This document shows, piece after piece, positions 18,632-27,326 of a stretch of DNA of 64,000 nucleotides. Numbering within the stretch: position 1 is the stretch's first letter; each line of letters opens with the position of its first letter. The position numbers and the translations under genes were made by a program. Source of the stretch: Oscillospiraceae bacterium (GTDB lineage Bacteria > Bacillota > Clostridia > Oscillospirales > Oscillospiraceae). The stretch covers positions 434,001 to 498,000 of the forward strand of contig SVMI01000001.1 in NCBI GenBank assembly GCA_015067495.1, read 5' to 3'. The notes beneath the pieces are model-generated. The model was given only the letters and a program-made list of their open reading frames with translations, searched no databases and was not told the origin of the DNA.

Positions 18632-19672
18632 ATGGGCCTTTTTACAGGAAAAACACTTCTCATTACCGGTGGTACCGGTTCGTTTGGCAATGCGGTTTTG
18701 AACCGCTTCCTGCGTACAGATATCGGCGAAATTCGCATTTTCTCCCGCGATGAGAAGAAGCAGGACGATATGCGTCACGAATTTCAGGCAAAGATGCCTG
18801 ATGTGGCGGAAAAGATCAGCTTCTACATCGGCGACGTGCGCGATCTGGCGAGCGTCAAAAATGCCATGCACGGCGTTGACTTCATCTTCCATGCGGCAGC
18901 ACTGAAGCAGGTTCCCTCCTGCGAGTTCTTCCCCATTGAGGCGGTGAAGACCAATGTCCTCGGCACCGAAAACGTCCTGACGGCTGCCATCGAAGCGGGC
19001 GTCAAGAATGTGGTCTGCCTTTCTACCGACAAGGCAGCCTACCCCGTCAACGCAATGGGCACCTCCAAGGCGATGATGGAAAAGGTCATCGTGGCAAAGT
19101 CCCGCACCACGACCACCACCAAGATCTGCTGCACCCGTTACGGTAACGTGATGTGTTCCCGCGGCTCTGTCATTCCTCTGTGGATCGACCAGATCCGTGC
19201 CGGCAACCCCATCACCCTGACCGAACCCACCATGACCCGCTTCATCATGTCCCTTGACGAGGCGGTGGATCTGGTGCTGTTTGCCTTTGAGCATGGCGAA
19301 GCAGGCGATATTCTGGTACAGAAAGCACCTGCCTGCACCATTCAGACTCAGGCAGAGGCTGTTTGTGAGCTGTTTGGCGGTGACAAGAGTGCCATCAAGG
19401 TCATCGGCATCCGCCATGGCGAGAAGATGTACGAGACGCTGCTCACCAATGAGGAATGCGCCCATGCTATCGATATGGGCAACTTCTACCGCGTCCCCTG
19501 CGACAAGAGAGGTCTGAACTACGACAAGTATTTCAATCAGGGCGACATGACCCGCAGCACCCTGACCGAGTTCAACTCCAATAACACCCAACACCTGAAC
19601 GTGGAGCAGACCAAGGCAAAGATCGCCAGCCTGCAGTACATTCAGGATGAGCTTGCCAAGGGTGTCAAATGA
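18632..19672 (+). CDS. capE: CapE/FnlA: UDP-GlcNAc 4,6-dehydratase/5-epimerase
   Basis: 346 aa soluble SDR enzyme. NAD-binding ITGGTGSFGNA opens the protein. FHAAALKQVPSCEFFP, STDKAAYPVNAM and the atypical MxxxK (MGTSK) where SDR enzymes normally have YxxxK are features of the CapE/FnlA group. It converts UDP-GlcNAc to a 4-keto-6-deoxy-L-arabino sugar, the first step to UDP-N-acetyl-L-fucosamine. AGGAGG lies before the ATG. Its stop overlaps the start of capF, and capG follows two genes later, so the whole three-enzyme pathway is present. Confidence 0.9.
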   Translation: MGLFTGKTLLITGGTGSFGNAVLNRFLRTDIGEIRIFSRDEKKQDDMRHEFQAKMPDVAEKISFYIGDVRDLASVKNAMHGVDFIFHAAALKQVPSCEFFPIEAVKTNVLGTENVLTAAIEAGVKNVVCLSTDKAAYPVNAMGTSKAMMEKVIVAKSRTTTTTKICCTRYGNVMCSRGSVIPLWIDQIRAGNPITLTEPTMTRFIMSLDEAVDLVLFAFEHGEAGDILVQKAPACTIQTQAEAVCELFGGDKSAIKVIGIRHGEKMYETLLTNEECAHAIDMGNFYRVPCDKRGLNYDKYFNQGDMTRSTLTEFNSNNTQHLNVEQTKAKIASLQYIQDELAKGVK

Positions 19673-20874
19673 TGATGAACATTCTGGTAACCGGCGCGAA
19701 GGGCTTCGTCGGTAAAAACCTCTGTGCGAGCCTGAAAAGCATCCGCGACGGCAAGGACAGAACCCGTCCCGGTCTTGCCATCGGTGAGATCTTTGAGTAC
19801 GATCTGGACACCGAGCCTGCTCTTTTGGATGGCTACTGCGCGAAGGCGGATTTCGTCTTCAATCTTGCCGGTGTCAACCGCCCCCAAAACCCGGAGGAGT
19901 TCATGCAGGGCAACTTCGGCTTTGCAAGCACCCTTCTGGATACCCTGAAAAAGCACAATAACACCGCACCCGTGATGATCTCGTCGTCCATTCAGGCGAC
20001 CTGCATCGGTCGTTACGACAGCGATTACGGCAGAAGCAAGCGGGCAGGTGAGGAGCTGATCTTTGCCTACGGCGCGGAAACCGGCGCGAAGGTGCTGGTG
20101 TACCGCTTCCCGAATCTTTTCGGCAAGTGGTGCCGCCCCAATTATAATTCCGCTGTGGCGACCTTCTGCAACAACATTGCAAATGACCTGCCCATCACCG
20201 TCAACGATCCTTCTGTGCAGCTGGAGCTGCTGTATATCGATGATCTGGTCACGGAGATGTTGGATGCGCTGGAAGGAAAGGAACATCACTGCACCTTTGA
20301 CGGCATCGAAACTGTCCTCTGCGAGGCGGGAAGATACTGCGCCGCCCCCGTGACCCATAAGGTGACGCTGGGCGAGATTGTCGCGCTGCTGGAAGGCTTC
20401 AAGGCGCAGCCGGCGACGCTCCTGATGCCGGAAATCCCCACAAATTCCTTCGCAAAGAAGCTCTACAGCACCTATCTTTCCTATCTTCCCAAGGAGAAGG
20501 TCGCCTTCCCCCTGAAGATGAATGAGGATGCCCGCGGCAGCTTCACGGAGCTGCTTAAAACCGCAAATTGCGGTCAGTTCAGCGTCAATATTTCCAAGCC
20601 CGGCATTACAAAGGGTCAGCACTGGCATCACACCAAGTGGGAGTTCTTCATCGTTGTTTCCGGCAAGGGACTGATCCAACAGCGCAGGATCGGTTCTGAT
20701 GAGGTGCTGAATTTTGAGGTCAGCGGCGACAGGATCGAGGCTGTCCATATGCTGCCCGGCTACACCCATAACATCATCAATCTGTCCGAAACGGAAAACC
20801 TTGTGACGGTGATGTGGGCAAACGAAGCCTTTGACCCCAATCATCCCGACACCTTCTTTGAGACTGTGGAATGA
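19669..20874 (+). CDS. capF: CapF/FnlB: bifunctional epimerase/reductase for UDP-L-FucNAc
   Basis: 401 aa, two domains as in CapF: an N-terminal SDR domain (NILVTGAKGFVGKN, FNLAGVNRPQNPEEF, DYGRSKRAGEEL giving YxxxK) and a C-terminal cupin (HWHHTKWEFFIVVSG with the metal-binding histidines, then LPGYTHNIINL). The cupin performs C3 epimerisation and the SDR domain reduces the 4-keto group with NADPH. Three ATG codons in a row (19669, 19672, 19675) overlap the capE stop; which is used cannot be told. A VanZ-like gene overlaps its own stop. Confidence 0.9.
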   Translation: MMMNILVTGAKGFVGKNLCASLKSIRDGKDRTRPGLAIGEIFEYDLDTEPALLDGYCAKADFVFNLAGVNRPQNPEEFMQGNFGFASTLLDTLKKHNNTAPVMISSSIQATCIGRYDSDYGRSKRAGEELIFAYGAETGAKVLVYRFPNLFGKWCRPNYNSAVATFCNNIANDLPITVNDPSVQLELLYIDDLVTEMLDALEGKEHHCTFDGIETVLCEAGRYCAAPVTHKVTLGEIVALLEGFKAQPATLLMPEIPTNSFAKKLYSTYLSYLPKEKVAFPLKMNEDARGSFTELLKTANCGQFSVNISKPGITKGQHWHHTKWEFFIVVSGKGLIQQRRIGSDEVLNFEVSGDRIEAVHMLPGYTHNIINLSETENLVTVMWANEAFDPNHPDTFFETVE

Positions 20875-21347
20875 AAAATTATCGTTTGCGCAAATACATT
20901 TTTCTGACATTGATCATTTTGACGGTTGCCTTTATCTTTAGTCAGTCCCTTCACGGAAGGGCATCGTCAGATGCACAAAGCGGACGTGTGCTTTCAGCGG
21001 TGCTGTGGGTACTGCAGGGATTGGGCTTTTCGCCTGACCCGGGCGTGTTGCACCATTTTGTCCGCAAAGCGGCACATTTTACGGAATTTGCGGCACTGGG
21101 CATCTTTTCCGGCGGTTTTGCCTACAATCTGGGCAAGCTGCAAAACAGGCGCTGCCTTGTGCTGCCGCTGACATTGCCACTGGCGGTGGCAATATGTGAT
21201 GAGCTGCTCCAAAACTTCACGGGACGATCCTGCGAGGTGGCGGATATGGCGTTGGACTATGCCGGCGCACTGTTTGGACTTGGAATTGTTGTGATTTGCG
21301 TTTTTATCCAAAACAAGAGAGCAAGGAGAAAAGAGCATGAAAACTGA
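20871..21347 (+). CDS. VanZ-like small membrane protein
   Basis: 158 aa with about four membrane helices. The VanZ-family pattern is visible: IFSQSLHGR in the first part, KAAHFTEFAALG in the middle and DELLQNFTGRSCEVADMALDYAG at the end. The role of this family in surface biosynthesis clusters is not settled; VanZ itself gives low-level teicoplanin resistance. It starts inside the capF stop codon (ATGA overlap) and overlaps capG by 11 bases, so it is translated as part of the FucNAc unit, an uncommon place for it. Confidence 0.8.
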   Translation: MKNYRLRKYIFLTLIILTVAFIFSQSLHGRASSDAQSGRVLSAVLWVLQGLGFSPDPGVLHHFVRKAAHFTEFAALGIFSGGFAYNLGKLQNRRCLVLPLTLPLAVAICDELLQNFTGRSCEVADMALDYAGALFGLGIVVICVFIQNKRARRKEHEN

Positions 21348-22515
21348 TTATTCTGCCGTTTCTTTTCAAAACAACGGAAAACTGAAGCTGCTGATCGTGG
21401 TCGGCACCCGCCCGGAGATCATTCGTCTGGCGGCTGTGATCAACAAATGCCGCCGGTATTTCGACTGCATTTTGGCGCATACAGGTCAGAACTATGACTA
21501 CAACCTCAACGGCATTTTCTTCCGGGATCTGAAGCTTGCAGATCCTGAAGTGTACATGGATGCGGTGGGTGACGATCTGGGTGCTACCATCGGCAACATC
21601 ATCAATGCTTCTTACAAGCTGATGAACGCGATCAAGCCGGATGCGCTGCTGATTCTGGGTGATACCAACTCCTGCCTTTCCGCCATCGCAGCAAAGCGGC
21701 TGCACATTCCGATCTTTCACATGGAAGCCGGCAACCGCTGCAAGGATGAGTGTTTGCCTGAGGAGACCAACCGCCGTATCGTCGACATTATCGCCGATGT
21801 CAACCTCGCATACTCCGAGCATGCCCGCAAGTATCTGCACGAGTGCGGACTTCCCAAGGAGCGGGTCTATGTGACCGGCTCTCCCATGGCAGAGGTGCTG
21901 CGGGAGAACCTTGCCGAAATCGAGGCGAGTGATGTCCATGCCCGTCTGGGACTGGAGAAGGGAAGATATATTCTGCTCTCTGCCCATCGTGAGGAGAATA
22001 TCGACACGGAGAAGAATTTCCTCTCTCTGTTCACCGCCATCAACCGTTTGGCGGAGCTTTATGATATGCCGATCCTCTATTCCTGTCATCCCCGTTCCAG
22101 AAAGCGTCTGGAGGCGACCGGCTTTAAGCTGGATCCGCGGGTGCGTATGAATGAGCCTTTGGGCTTCCATGACTACAACTGCCTGCAGATGAACGCCTTC
22201 TGCTGCGTTTCCGATTCCGGCACACTGCCGGAGGAGTCCAGCTTCTTCACCTCTGTGGGTCATTCCTTCCCGGCGGTCTGCATCCGTACTTCCACGGAGC
22301 GTCCCGAGGCACTGGACAAGGGCTGCTTTGTGCTGGCGGGCATCGACGAAAAGAATCTGCTGCAGGCTGTGCAGACAGCTGTGCAGATGAATCTGGACGG
22401 CAATGTGGGCATCCCCGTGCCGGATTACGTTGAAGAAAACGTGTCCACTAAGGTAGTCAAGCTCATCCAGTCCTACACCGGCGTGGTGGACAAGATGGTC
22501 TGGAGAAAATCATAA
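21337..22515 (+). CDS. capG: CapG/FnlC: UDP-sugar 2-epimerase making UDP-L-FucNAc
   Basis: 392 aa, WecB-like GT-B fold 2-epimerase. VVGTRPEIIRLA, HTGQNYDYNLN, LGDTNSCLSA, the subgroup-specific HMEAGNRCKDECLPEETNRR, SAHREENID and the late SDSGTLPEESSF are all present. It performs the last step, UDP-N-acetyl-L-pneumosamine/talosamine to UDP-N-acetyl-L-fucosamine. AAGGAG lies inside the end of the VanZ-like gene. It is the last gene of the operon and is followed by a strong terminator. Confidence 0.9.
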   Translation: MKTDYSAVSFQNNGKLKLLIVVGTRPEIIRLAAVINKCRRYFDCILAHTGQNYDYNLNGIFFRDLKLADPEVYMDAVGDDLGATIGNIINASYKLMNAIKPDALLILGDTNSCLSAIAAKRLHIPIFHMEAGNRCKDECLPEETNRRIVDIIADVNLAYSEHARKYLHECGLPKERVYVTGSPMAEVLRENLAEIEASDVHARLGLEKGRYILLSAHREENIDTEKNFLSLFTAINRLAELYDMPILYSCHPRSRKRLEATGFKLDPRVRMNEPLGFHDYNCLQMNAFCCVSDSGTLPEESSFFTSVGHSFPAVCIRTSTERPEALDKGCFVLAGIDEKNLLQAVQTAVQMNLDGNVGIPVPDYVEENVSTKVVKLIQSYTGVVDKMVWRKS

Positions 22516-22529
22516 AAAGCAATAAAACG

Positions 22530-22559
22530 ACCTCCGCGAGTGATCATACTCGCGGAGGT
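22530..22559. terminator. Bidirectional terminator ending the polysaccharide operon
   Basis: A perfect 12-bp stem (ACCTCCGCGAGT / ACTCGCGGAGGT) with loop GATCAT. T-rich tails are found on both strands, so it also ends the convergent transporter gene. Confidence 0.9.
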
Positions 22560-22571
22560 TTTTGATTTCCG

Positions 22572-23852
22572 TTATTTTTTCTTTTGGAAAAGGAAGATCA
22601 ACGCCACACCGATGACCAATGCTGCCACAAGGGCGGCGAGGAAGATGTTTTCGTTGGGAACAAAGGAGGTCGTGCCGTCGGAATTGAGGATCTGCTCTGC
22701 GTTTTTCAGCACCGCTGCGCCGATGGCAGGGCCGATGATGCCGGGGATCAGAACCTGCGCGATGATCCGCTGCCCTTGGAACATACCGGCTTTGTTTTCC
22801 GGCGTGTGGTCACGGAGCATGGCACCGAATACTGCCGTGGCAGAGAGATAACCGCATAGCATGATGACCGTGCCAATAAAGACGGGGACAGTCGCCTTGA
22901 AGAAATACAGAACGATGTAGCCTGCCAACAGCAGTGCCAGAGAGGGGAGAACCGCCACCTTGAAGCCCTTGCGGTCGTAGACCTTGCCATAGAAGAAGGT
23001 GAACGCCGCCGCCAGCACGATCGCCGGTGCGAAGATCAGCACATAGTTATCCATGCCGAGAGAAACGGTGTAATAAAGGATCAGGTACGGCATGAAGATC
23101 TGGATGGAAATGCCGAAAATGGCATAGGCAAGCAGCGTCAGGTAGAGAGCCTTGTTTTCCCCGATCACCCGGGGGCGGAAGCCGTAGAGAAGATTTCGGA
23201 AATATTGGGCATTTTCCCGGGTATCCACCTGCGGCTCTTCGATGAGGAAGAAGCCTAAAAGACCGATGAGGAACACCACCGTGCCGATCACGCCGAAGAT
23301 CACGTTCCAGTAGTTGGGATCGCCGGCATCGAGGAACATCGCACCGCCAAAGACGACTAAAATCGCGATCATAGGCATCATGGCATTGATGCCCTCGGCG
23401 GCACCCCGGTTGGTTTTGTCTGTGGAGTCTGTGAGCCATGCGTTGAAGGCGGCGTCGTTGGCGGAAGAGCCGAAGAAGGTCATGATGCAGTCGATCAGGA
23501 TGGTGGCGGTGACACCGATGCTGACGGCGGCTGCGCCGGCAGCTGCCGCAGGAGCAACCACGTTCACAAGAGCGAAACTCCAGATGGACACACCCCAGCA
23601 GAGATAGCCGCCGCACATGAAGATCTTGCGCTTGCCCAGCTTGTCCGACAGCGCGCCGATGAGCAGGGTCGTGACCGTGGCGGCGATGGCACTGGCACTG
23701 ACCATGGCACTGATGCTCTCGGCAGAGGCAGCGAAGCGTTCGTAGATAAAGACGTTCAGGTACATGTTCTCCATGACCCACGCGATCTGTCCGACCAAGC
23801 TGAAAATGATCAGACAGAGCCAGAATTTCGGGGATTTTTTAGTTGCGCCCAT
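22572..23852 (-). CDS. MFS transporter (12 TM)
   Basis: 426 aa with 12 hydrophobic helices. The MFS signature between helices 2 and 3 is visible as GALSDKLGKRK, and a second half with YGKVYDRKG mirrors it. It carries an atypical long loop after helix 3 and GSSANDAAFNAW between helices, as in the sugar/GPH-like MFS group. The substrate is unknown. Start: a TTG seven codons upstream would contain the ribosome site AAAAGGA, so the ATG at 23852 is chosen. It is divergent from the Gfo/Idh-type oxidoreductase, which may act on the same imported compound. Confidence 0.8.
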   Translation of the reverse strand: MGATKKSPKFWLCLIIFSLVGQIAWVMENMYLNVFIYERFAASAESISAMVSASAIAATVTTLLIGALSDKLGKRKIFMCGGYLCWGVSIWSFALVNVVAPAAAAGAAAVSIGVTATILIDCIMTFFGSSANDAAFNAWLTDSTDKTNRGAAEGINAMMPMIAILVVFGGAMFLDAGDPNYWNVIFGVIGTVVFLIGLLGFFLIEEPQVDTRENAQYFRNLLYGFRPRVIGENKALYLTLLAYAIFGISIQIFMPYLILYYTVSLGMDNYVLIFAPAIVLAAAFTFFYGKVYDRKGFKVAVLPSLALLLAGYIVLYFFKATVPVFIGTVIMLCGYLSATAVFGAMLRDHTPENKAGMFQGQRIIAQVLIPGIIGPAIGAAVLKNAEQILNSDGTTSFVPNENIFLAALVAALVIGVALIFLFQKKK

Positions 23853-23878
23853 AGAAATTACCGTCCTTTTCAAAATAG

Positions 23879-23884
23879 ATTATA
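23879..23884 (-). promoter_or_regulatory. -10 element for the MFS gene
   Basis: TATAAT read on the minus strand, 26 bases before the ATG. The region 17 bp further upstream is A-rich on the minus strand but not a good -35. Confidence 0.5.
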
Positions 23885-23918
23885 ATTTTGCCAATATCCA
23901 CTTTTTCTCTCAACTCGC

Positions 23919-23947
23919 TTGACAGAAAAGTTTCAAGGGGATAAGAT
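23919..23947 (+). promoter_or_regulatory. Sigma-A promoter of the Gfo/Idh oxidoreductase
   Basis: TTGACA (23919-23924), 17 bp, TAAGAT (23942-23947), about 80 bases before the ATG. Confidence 0.78.
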
Positions 23948-24027
23948 GTAGTCAAAGCTGCTTACCAGTATTGTAAACGCTCTTTTATCAATTCGCAAGA
24001 AGTTTTCGATAAAAAGGAGAACGAATC

Positions 24028-25308
24028 ATGAATAAGAAACTGACAGCCATCATCATTGGCGCCGGCAGTCGCGGTCGGTCGATCAGCAGACATATGAAAG
24101 ATCTGCCGGAGCAGTACGAGGTTGTTGCGGTGGCAGAGCCTATTGACAACAGAAGAAATGCGCTCAAGGAAAAGTTCAACATCCCGGATGAGCGCTGCTT
24201 TACCGATTGGAAGCCCCTTCTGGCGCTGGGCAAGATCGCGGATGTTGCAGTGATTGCGACGATGGACAAGGATCACTTCGAGCCTGCCATGGCGGCGATC
24301 TCCCAGCATTACGATATTCTGCTGGAAAAGCCGGTTTCTCCCGATCCCATCGAATGCGAAAAAATAGCGTGCGCTGCAGAAAAAGAGGGCGTAAAGATCC
24401 TGATCTGCCATGTTCTGCGCTATACGCCGTTCTATGGGACAGTCAAGAAGCTGATTACAGATGGGGTCATCGGTGATGTGATCTCCGTCAATCATGAGGA
24501 AAACGTTGGTAACGAGCATCAGAGCCACAGCTTCGTCCGGGGCAACTGGGGCAATGAGGGCAGAGCATCCTTTATGCTCCTGCAGAAATCCTGTCACGAC
24601 ATTGACATTTTGCAGTGGCTGGTGGGTAAGAAGTGCAAAAAAGTGCAGTCCTTTGGATCACTGCGCTATTTCAGACGCGAAAATGCACCCGAGGGTGCTC
24701 CTGAGCGCTGCATCGACGGATGCCCCCACGGGGAAAGCTGCCCCTACAACACGGAAAAGCTGTATATCCAAAGAGGTCACGGCTGGTTCCGGGATGCGGC
24801 TGCGAAAAAAGTCGCACCGACGGACGAGGAAGTTATGGAAGCACTTCGCACCACCCAGTATGGCAAGTGCGTCTTCAAGTGCGATAATGACGTTGTAGAC
24901 CATCAGACCGTCAACATGCTCTTTGAAGATGATGTGACCGTCAACTTCACCATGTGCGCCTTCAACAAGGGCGGACGCTATACGCACATCATGGGCACCA
25001 AGGGCGAGCTGTGGGCAGCGCTGAATGATGAGGAAAAGCCGATCCGTGTCTACAATTTCGAGACCCGTGAGGAAACGGAATATCCCTATACCGGCAAAGA
25101 AGGCTTGGTGGACGGTCACGCCGGCGGCGATATGGGCATGGTTGTGGCACTTTACGAACTTCTGAACGGTACTTACAAGGGAAATGCGTTGTCCGATATT
25201 CGTACCTCTGTCAACAACCACCACATCGTTTTTGCGGCAGAACAGGCACGCAAAACGGGCGCGATTATAGACATGGACGCATATATTGCGTCGCTGGAAC
25301 ATCTCTGA
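24028..25308 (+). CDS. Gfo/Idh/MocA family oxidoreductase with a cysteine cluster
   Basis: 426 aa. N-terminal Rossmann domain (AIIIGAGSRGRS, VAEPIDNRR, VIATMDKDH, LLEKPVSPD with the family EKP motif) and a C-terminal alpha/beta domain with HDIDILQWL. These NAD(P)-dependent enzymes act on sugars, inositols or related polyols; the substrate is unknown. A distinctive insertion, CIDGCPHGESCPYN (around residues 229-242), has three closely spaced cysteines plus a histidine and may bind a metal. AAGGAG precedes the ATG. It is monocistronic between a promoter and a hairpin, divergent from the MFS transporter. Confidence 0.85.
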   Translation: MNKKLTAIIIGAGSRGRSISRHMKDLPEQYEVVAVAEPIDNRRNALKEKFNIPDERCFTDWKPLLALGKIADVAVIATMDKDHFEPAMAAISQHYDILLEKPVSPDPIECEKIACAAEKEGVKILICHVLRYTPFYGTVKKLITDGVIGDVISVNHEENVGNEHQSHSFVRGNWGNEGRASFMLLQKSCHDIDILQWLVGKKCKKVQSFGSLRYFRRENAPEGAPERCIDGCPHGESCPYNTEKLYIQRGHGWFRDAAAKKVAPTDEEVMEALRTTQYGKCVFKCDNDVVDHQTVNMLFEDDVTVNFTMCAFNKGGRYTHIMGTKGELWAALNDEEKPIRVYNFETREETEYPYTGKEGLVDGHAGGDMGMVVALYELLNGTYKGNALSDIRTSVNNHHIVFAAEQARKTGAIIDMDAYIASLEHL

Positions 25309-25315
25309 TAAAAAG

Positions 25316-25349
25316 AACGATCCTCCGGTTGCAAAACCGGGGGATCGTT
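25316..25349 (+). terminator. Hairpin terminator after the Gfo/Idh gene
   Basis: A 15-bp stem (one G-U pair) is capped by a GCAA tetraloop; the T-run is short. Confidence 0.75.
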
Positions 25350-25415
25350 GCGTTAAGCTCCTGTGGCTGCCGACAAAAAGTTTGCAAAAAATACAATAAT
25401 ATCGATAAAAAAGTA

Positions 25416-25444
25416 TTGAAATACACGTTGTCTTGTGCTATAAT
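25416..25444 (+). promoter_or_regulatory. Sigma-A promoter of fucO
   Basis: TTGAAA, 17 bp, TATAAT, with TGC before the -10. It rules out translation starts before about 25450. Confidence 0.88.
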
Positions 25445-25519
25445 GTAGCCATAAACTCGGGAGTAGGGGCAAAAAACCTACTAACTCCGAATTTTCAACA
25501 ATATGAGGAGGAATTACAC

Positions 25520-26662
25520 ATGGCAAATCGTTTCGTTTCCAACGCAATTTCTTATCACGGCAAGGGTGCTATTCAGGAGATCCCCGGTCTGGTAGCTGCA
25601 AAGGGCTTCAAGAAGGCATTTATCGCAACTGACCCCGACCTCGTCAAGTTCGGCGTGACCAAGAAGGTCACCGATATTCTCGATGCCAACGGCATGGCTT
25701 ACGAGGTTTACTCTGACATCAAGCCCAACCCCACCATCGAAAATGTCCAGTCCGGCGTTGCCGCTTATAAGGCATCCGGCGCTGATTACATGATCACCGT
25801 GGGCGGCGGCTCCTCCATGGACACCGGCAAGGCCATCGGTATCATCATCAACAACCCCGAGTTCGCGGATGTCCGCAGCCTTGAGGGTGTTGCACCCACC
25901 AGAAACCGCACTGTCTACACCATCGCTGTCCCCACCACCGCCGGTACTGCTGCAGAAGCAACCATCAACTACGTCATCACCGACGTGGAGCGTAAGCGCA
26001 AGTTCGTCTGCGTGGACGTCAACGACATCCCCGACATCGCCATCGTCGATCCCGATATGATGGCATCCATGCCCAAGGGTCTGACCGCTTCTACCGGCAT
26101 GGACGCACTGACTCACGCCATCGAAGGCTACACCACCAAGGCTGCATGGGCACTGCCCGACTGCCTGAATCTGGAAGCCATCCGTCTGATCGGCAAGAGC
26201 CTGCGCGGCGCAGTCGCCAACGATCCCGATGGTCGTGAGGGCATGGCTCTGGGTCAGTTTGTCACCGGAATGGCATTCAGTAATGTGGGTCTGGGCATTG
26301 CCCACTCCATCGCACATACCCTCGGTGCTGTCTACGACACCCCCCACGGTGTCGCCTGCGCTATGATGCTTCCCATCGTCATGGAGTTCAATGCTGACGT
26401 TACCGGCGAGAAGTACAAGGCGATCGCCGAAGCCATGGGCGTTGACACCACCGGCATGGATCAGGCTGCTTACCGCAAGGCTGCTGTGGACGCTGTCCGT
26501 CAGCTGAGCGTGGATGTGGGTATTCCCACCAAGCTGCCCGCCATCAAGGAAGAGGATCTGGAGTTCCTTGCACAGTCTGCCTACGCAGATGCCTGCGCAC
26601 CCGGCAACCCCAAGGAAGCTTCCGTCGAGGACATGAAGGCACTGATCCGCCAGCTCATGTAA
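25520..26662 (+). CDS. fucO: Lactaldehyde reductase / 1,2-propanediol oxidoreductase (iron-containing ADH)
   Basis: 380 aa, group III alcohol dehydrogenase. It follows E. coli FucO nearly segment by segment: MANR at the start, ITVGGGSSMDTGKAIG, NPEFADVRSLEG, PTTAGTAAEATINYVITD, and the metal-binding DALTHAIEGY, IAHTLGA and TPHGVA histidines. It reduces L-lactaldehyde from fucose or rhamnose breakdown to 1,2-propanediol, using NADH and Fe2+. GAGGAGG lies before the ATG at 25520; the longer frame from 25433 overlaps the promoter. The rhamnosidase gene at the right end of the window would supply rhamnose, a fitting substrate source. Confidence 0.9.
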   Translation: MANRFVSNAISYHGKGAIQEIPGLVAAKGFKKAFIATDPDLVKFGVTKKVTDILDANGMAYEVYSDIKPNPTIENVQSGVAAYKASGADYMITVGGGSSMDTGKAIGIIINNPEFADVRSLEGVAPTRNRTVYTIAVPTTAGTAAEATINYVITDVERKRKFVCVDVNDIPDIAIVDPDMMASMPKGLTASTGMDALTHAIEGYTTKAAWALPDCLNLEAIRLIGKSLRGAVANDPDGREGMALGQFVTGMAFSNVGLGIAHSIAHTLGAVYDTPHGVACAMMLPIVMEFNADVTGEKYKAIAEAMGVDTTGMDQAAYRKAAVDAVRQLSVDVGIPTKLPAIKEEDLEFLAQSAYADACAPGNPKEASVEDMKALIRQLM

Positions 26663-26679
26663 GCTCCAAAATCAAACAG

Positions 26680-26712
26680 ACGCGCTGTCGAAGCTTCGGC
26701 AGCGCGTTTTTT
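26680..26712 (+). terminator. Rho-independent terminator after fucO
   Basis: An ACGCGCTG stem with an inner CGAAG/CTTCG extension is followed by six T. Confidence 0.9.
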
Positions 26713-26754
26713 AACAAATTGTACAAATATTGTGAAAACATCCGCTGAAAACGG

Positions 26755-26783
26755 TTGAATTCTGCCGATAGTTGTTATATAAT
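26755..26783 (+). promoter_or_regulatory. Promoter of operon A (YkgJ/TIR/ParA/AdoMetDC-like)
   Basis: TTGAAT (26755-26760), 17 bp, TATAAT (26778-26783), 40 bases before the first gene. No other clear promoter or terminator was found until 34745, so six genes appear to be co-transcribed. Confidence 0.82.
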
Positions 26784-26822
26784 GAAATAGAATATATCCA
26801 AAATTACGGAAAGAGGATACTT

Positions 26823-27302
26823 ATGGAAAACAAAATGCAAGTCAAAGACGGCAAGATCAATTTTCGCTGCAAGATGTGCGCGTGCAAGCACTCCTGCTGC
26901 GGTCCCTTTGCGGGCATCAGCAATGAGCTGACCAGCATCGACAGCCGCCCCTTTGATGAGATCGTTTTGACCCCCGAGGACTACAAGGAAATGTGTGAAG
27001 CCGGACTGCAGGCGTTCATCGAGCAGGGTGTTTCCCCGGTCAACGGCAAGCAGTATTTCAAAATGGCACTTGCCGAGGATGGCACCTGCAAGGCGTTCAA
27101 GGACGGCAAATGCAGCATCTATCAGCATAGCCCCACCCTGTGCAAGGCGTTCCCGTTCTATTTCGATCTGTTTGCAGGTTTGTGCGCCATCGACTGTGAA
27201 GGCTTCTCCGACGATGCATGGGTAGACATGGAAGCCGTGAAGCCCATGATCGAATACGCAAAGAAAATGTACAAGTTCTGGATCGATTTCTACGAAGATT
27301 GA
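26823..27302 (+). CDS. YkgJ-family cysteine cluster protein
   Basis: 159 aa, rich in cysteine: CKMCACKHSCCGPF near the start, CKAFKDGKCSIYQHSPTLCKAFPF in the middle and a later CAIDC. This is the arrangement of the putative zinc- or iron-chelating (CxxxCxxCC) family, whose function is unknown in most cases. AAAGAGG precedes the ATG; the frame is open further upstream but overlaps the promoter. It is the first gene of operon A; the TIR gene begins 24 bases after its stop, with a ribosome site in the gap and no terminator. Confidence 0.8.
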   Translation: MENKMQVKDGKINFRCKMCACKHSCCGPFAGISNELTSIDSRPFDEIVLTPEDYKEMCEAGLQAFIEQGVSPVNGKQYFKMALAEDGTCKAFKDGKCSIYQHSPTLCKAFPFYFDLFAGLCAIDCEGFSDDAWVDMEAVKPMIEYAKKMYKFWIDFYED

Positions 27303-27326
27303 TATTACCCACAAGGAGGCGATCAC

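Noticed and set aside
25433-25519. Longer N-terminus for fucO
   Set aside because: It would overlap the -10 promoter element; the ribosome site and the FucO N-terminus fit the ATG at 25520.
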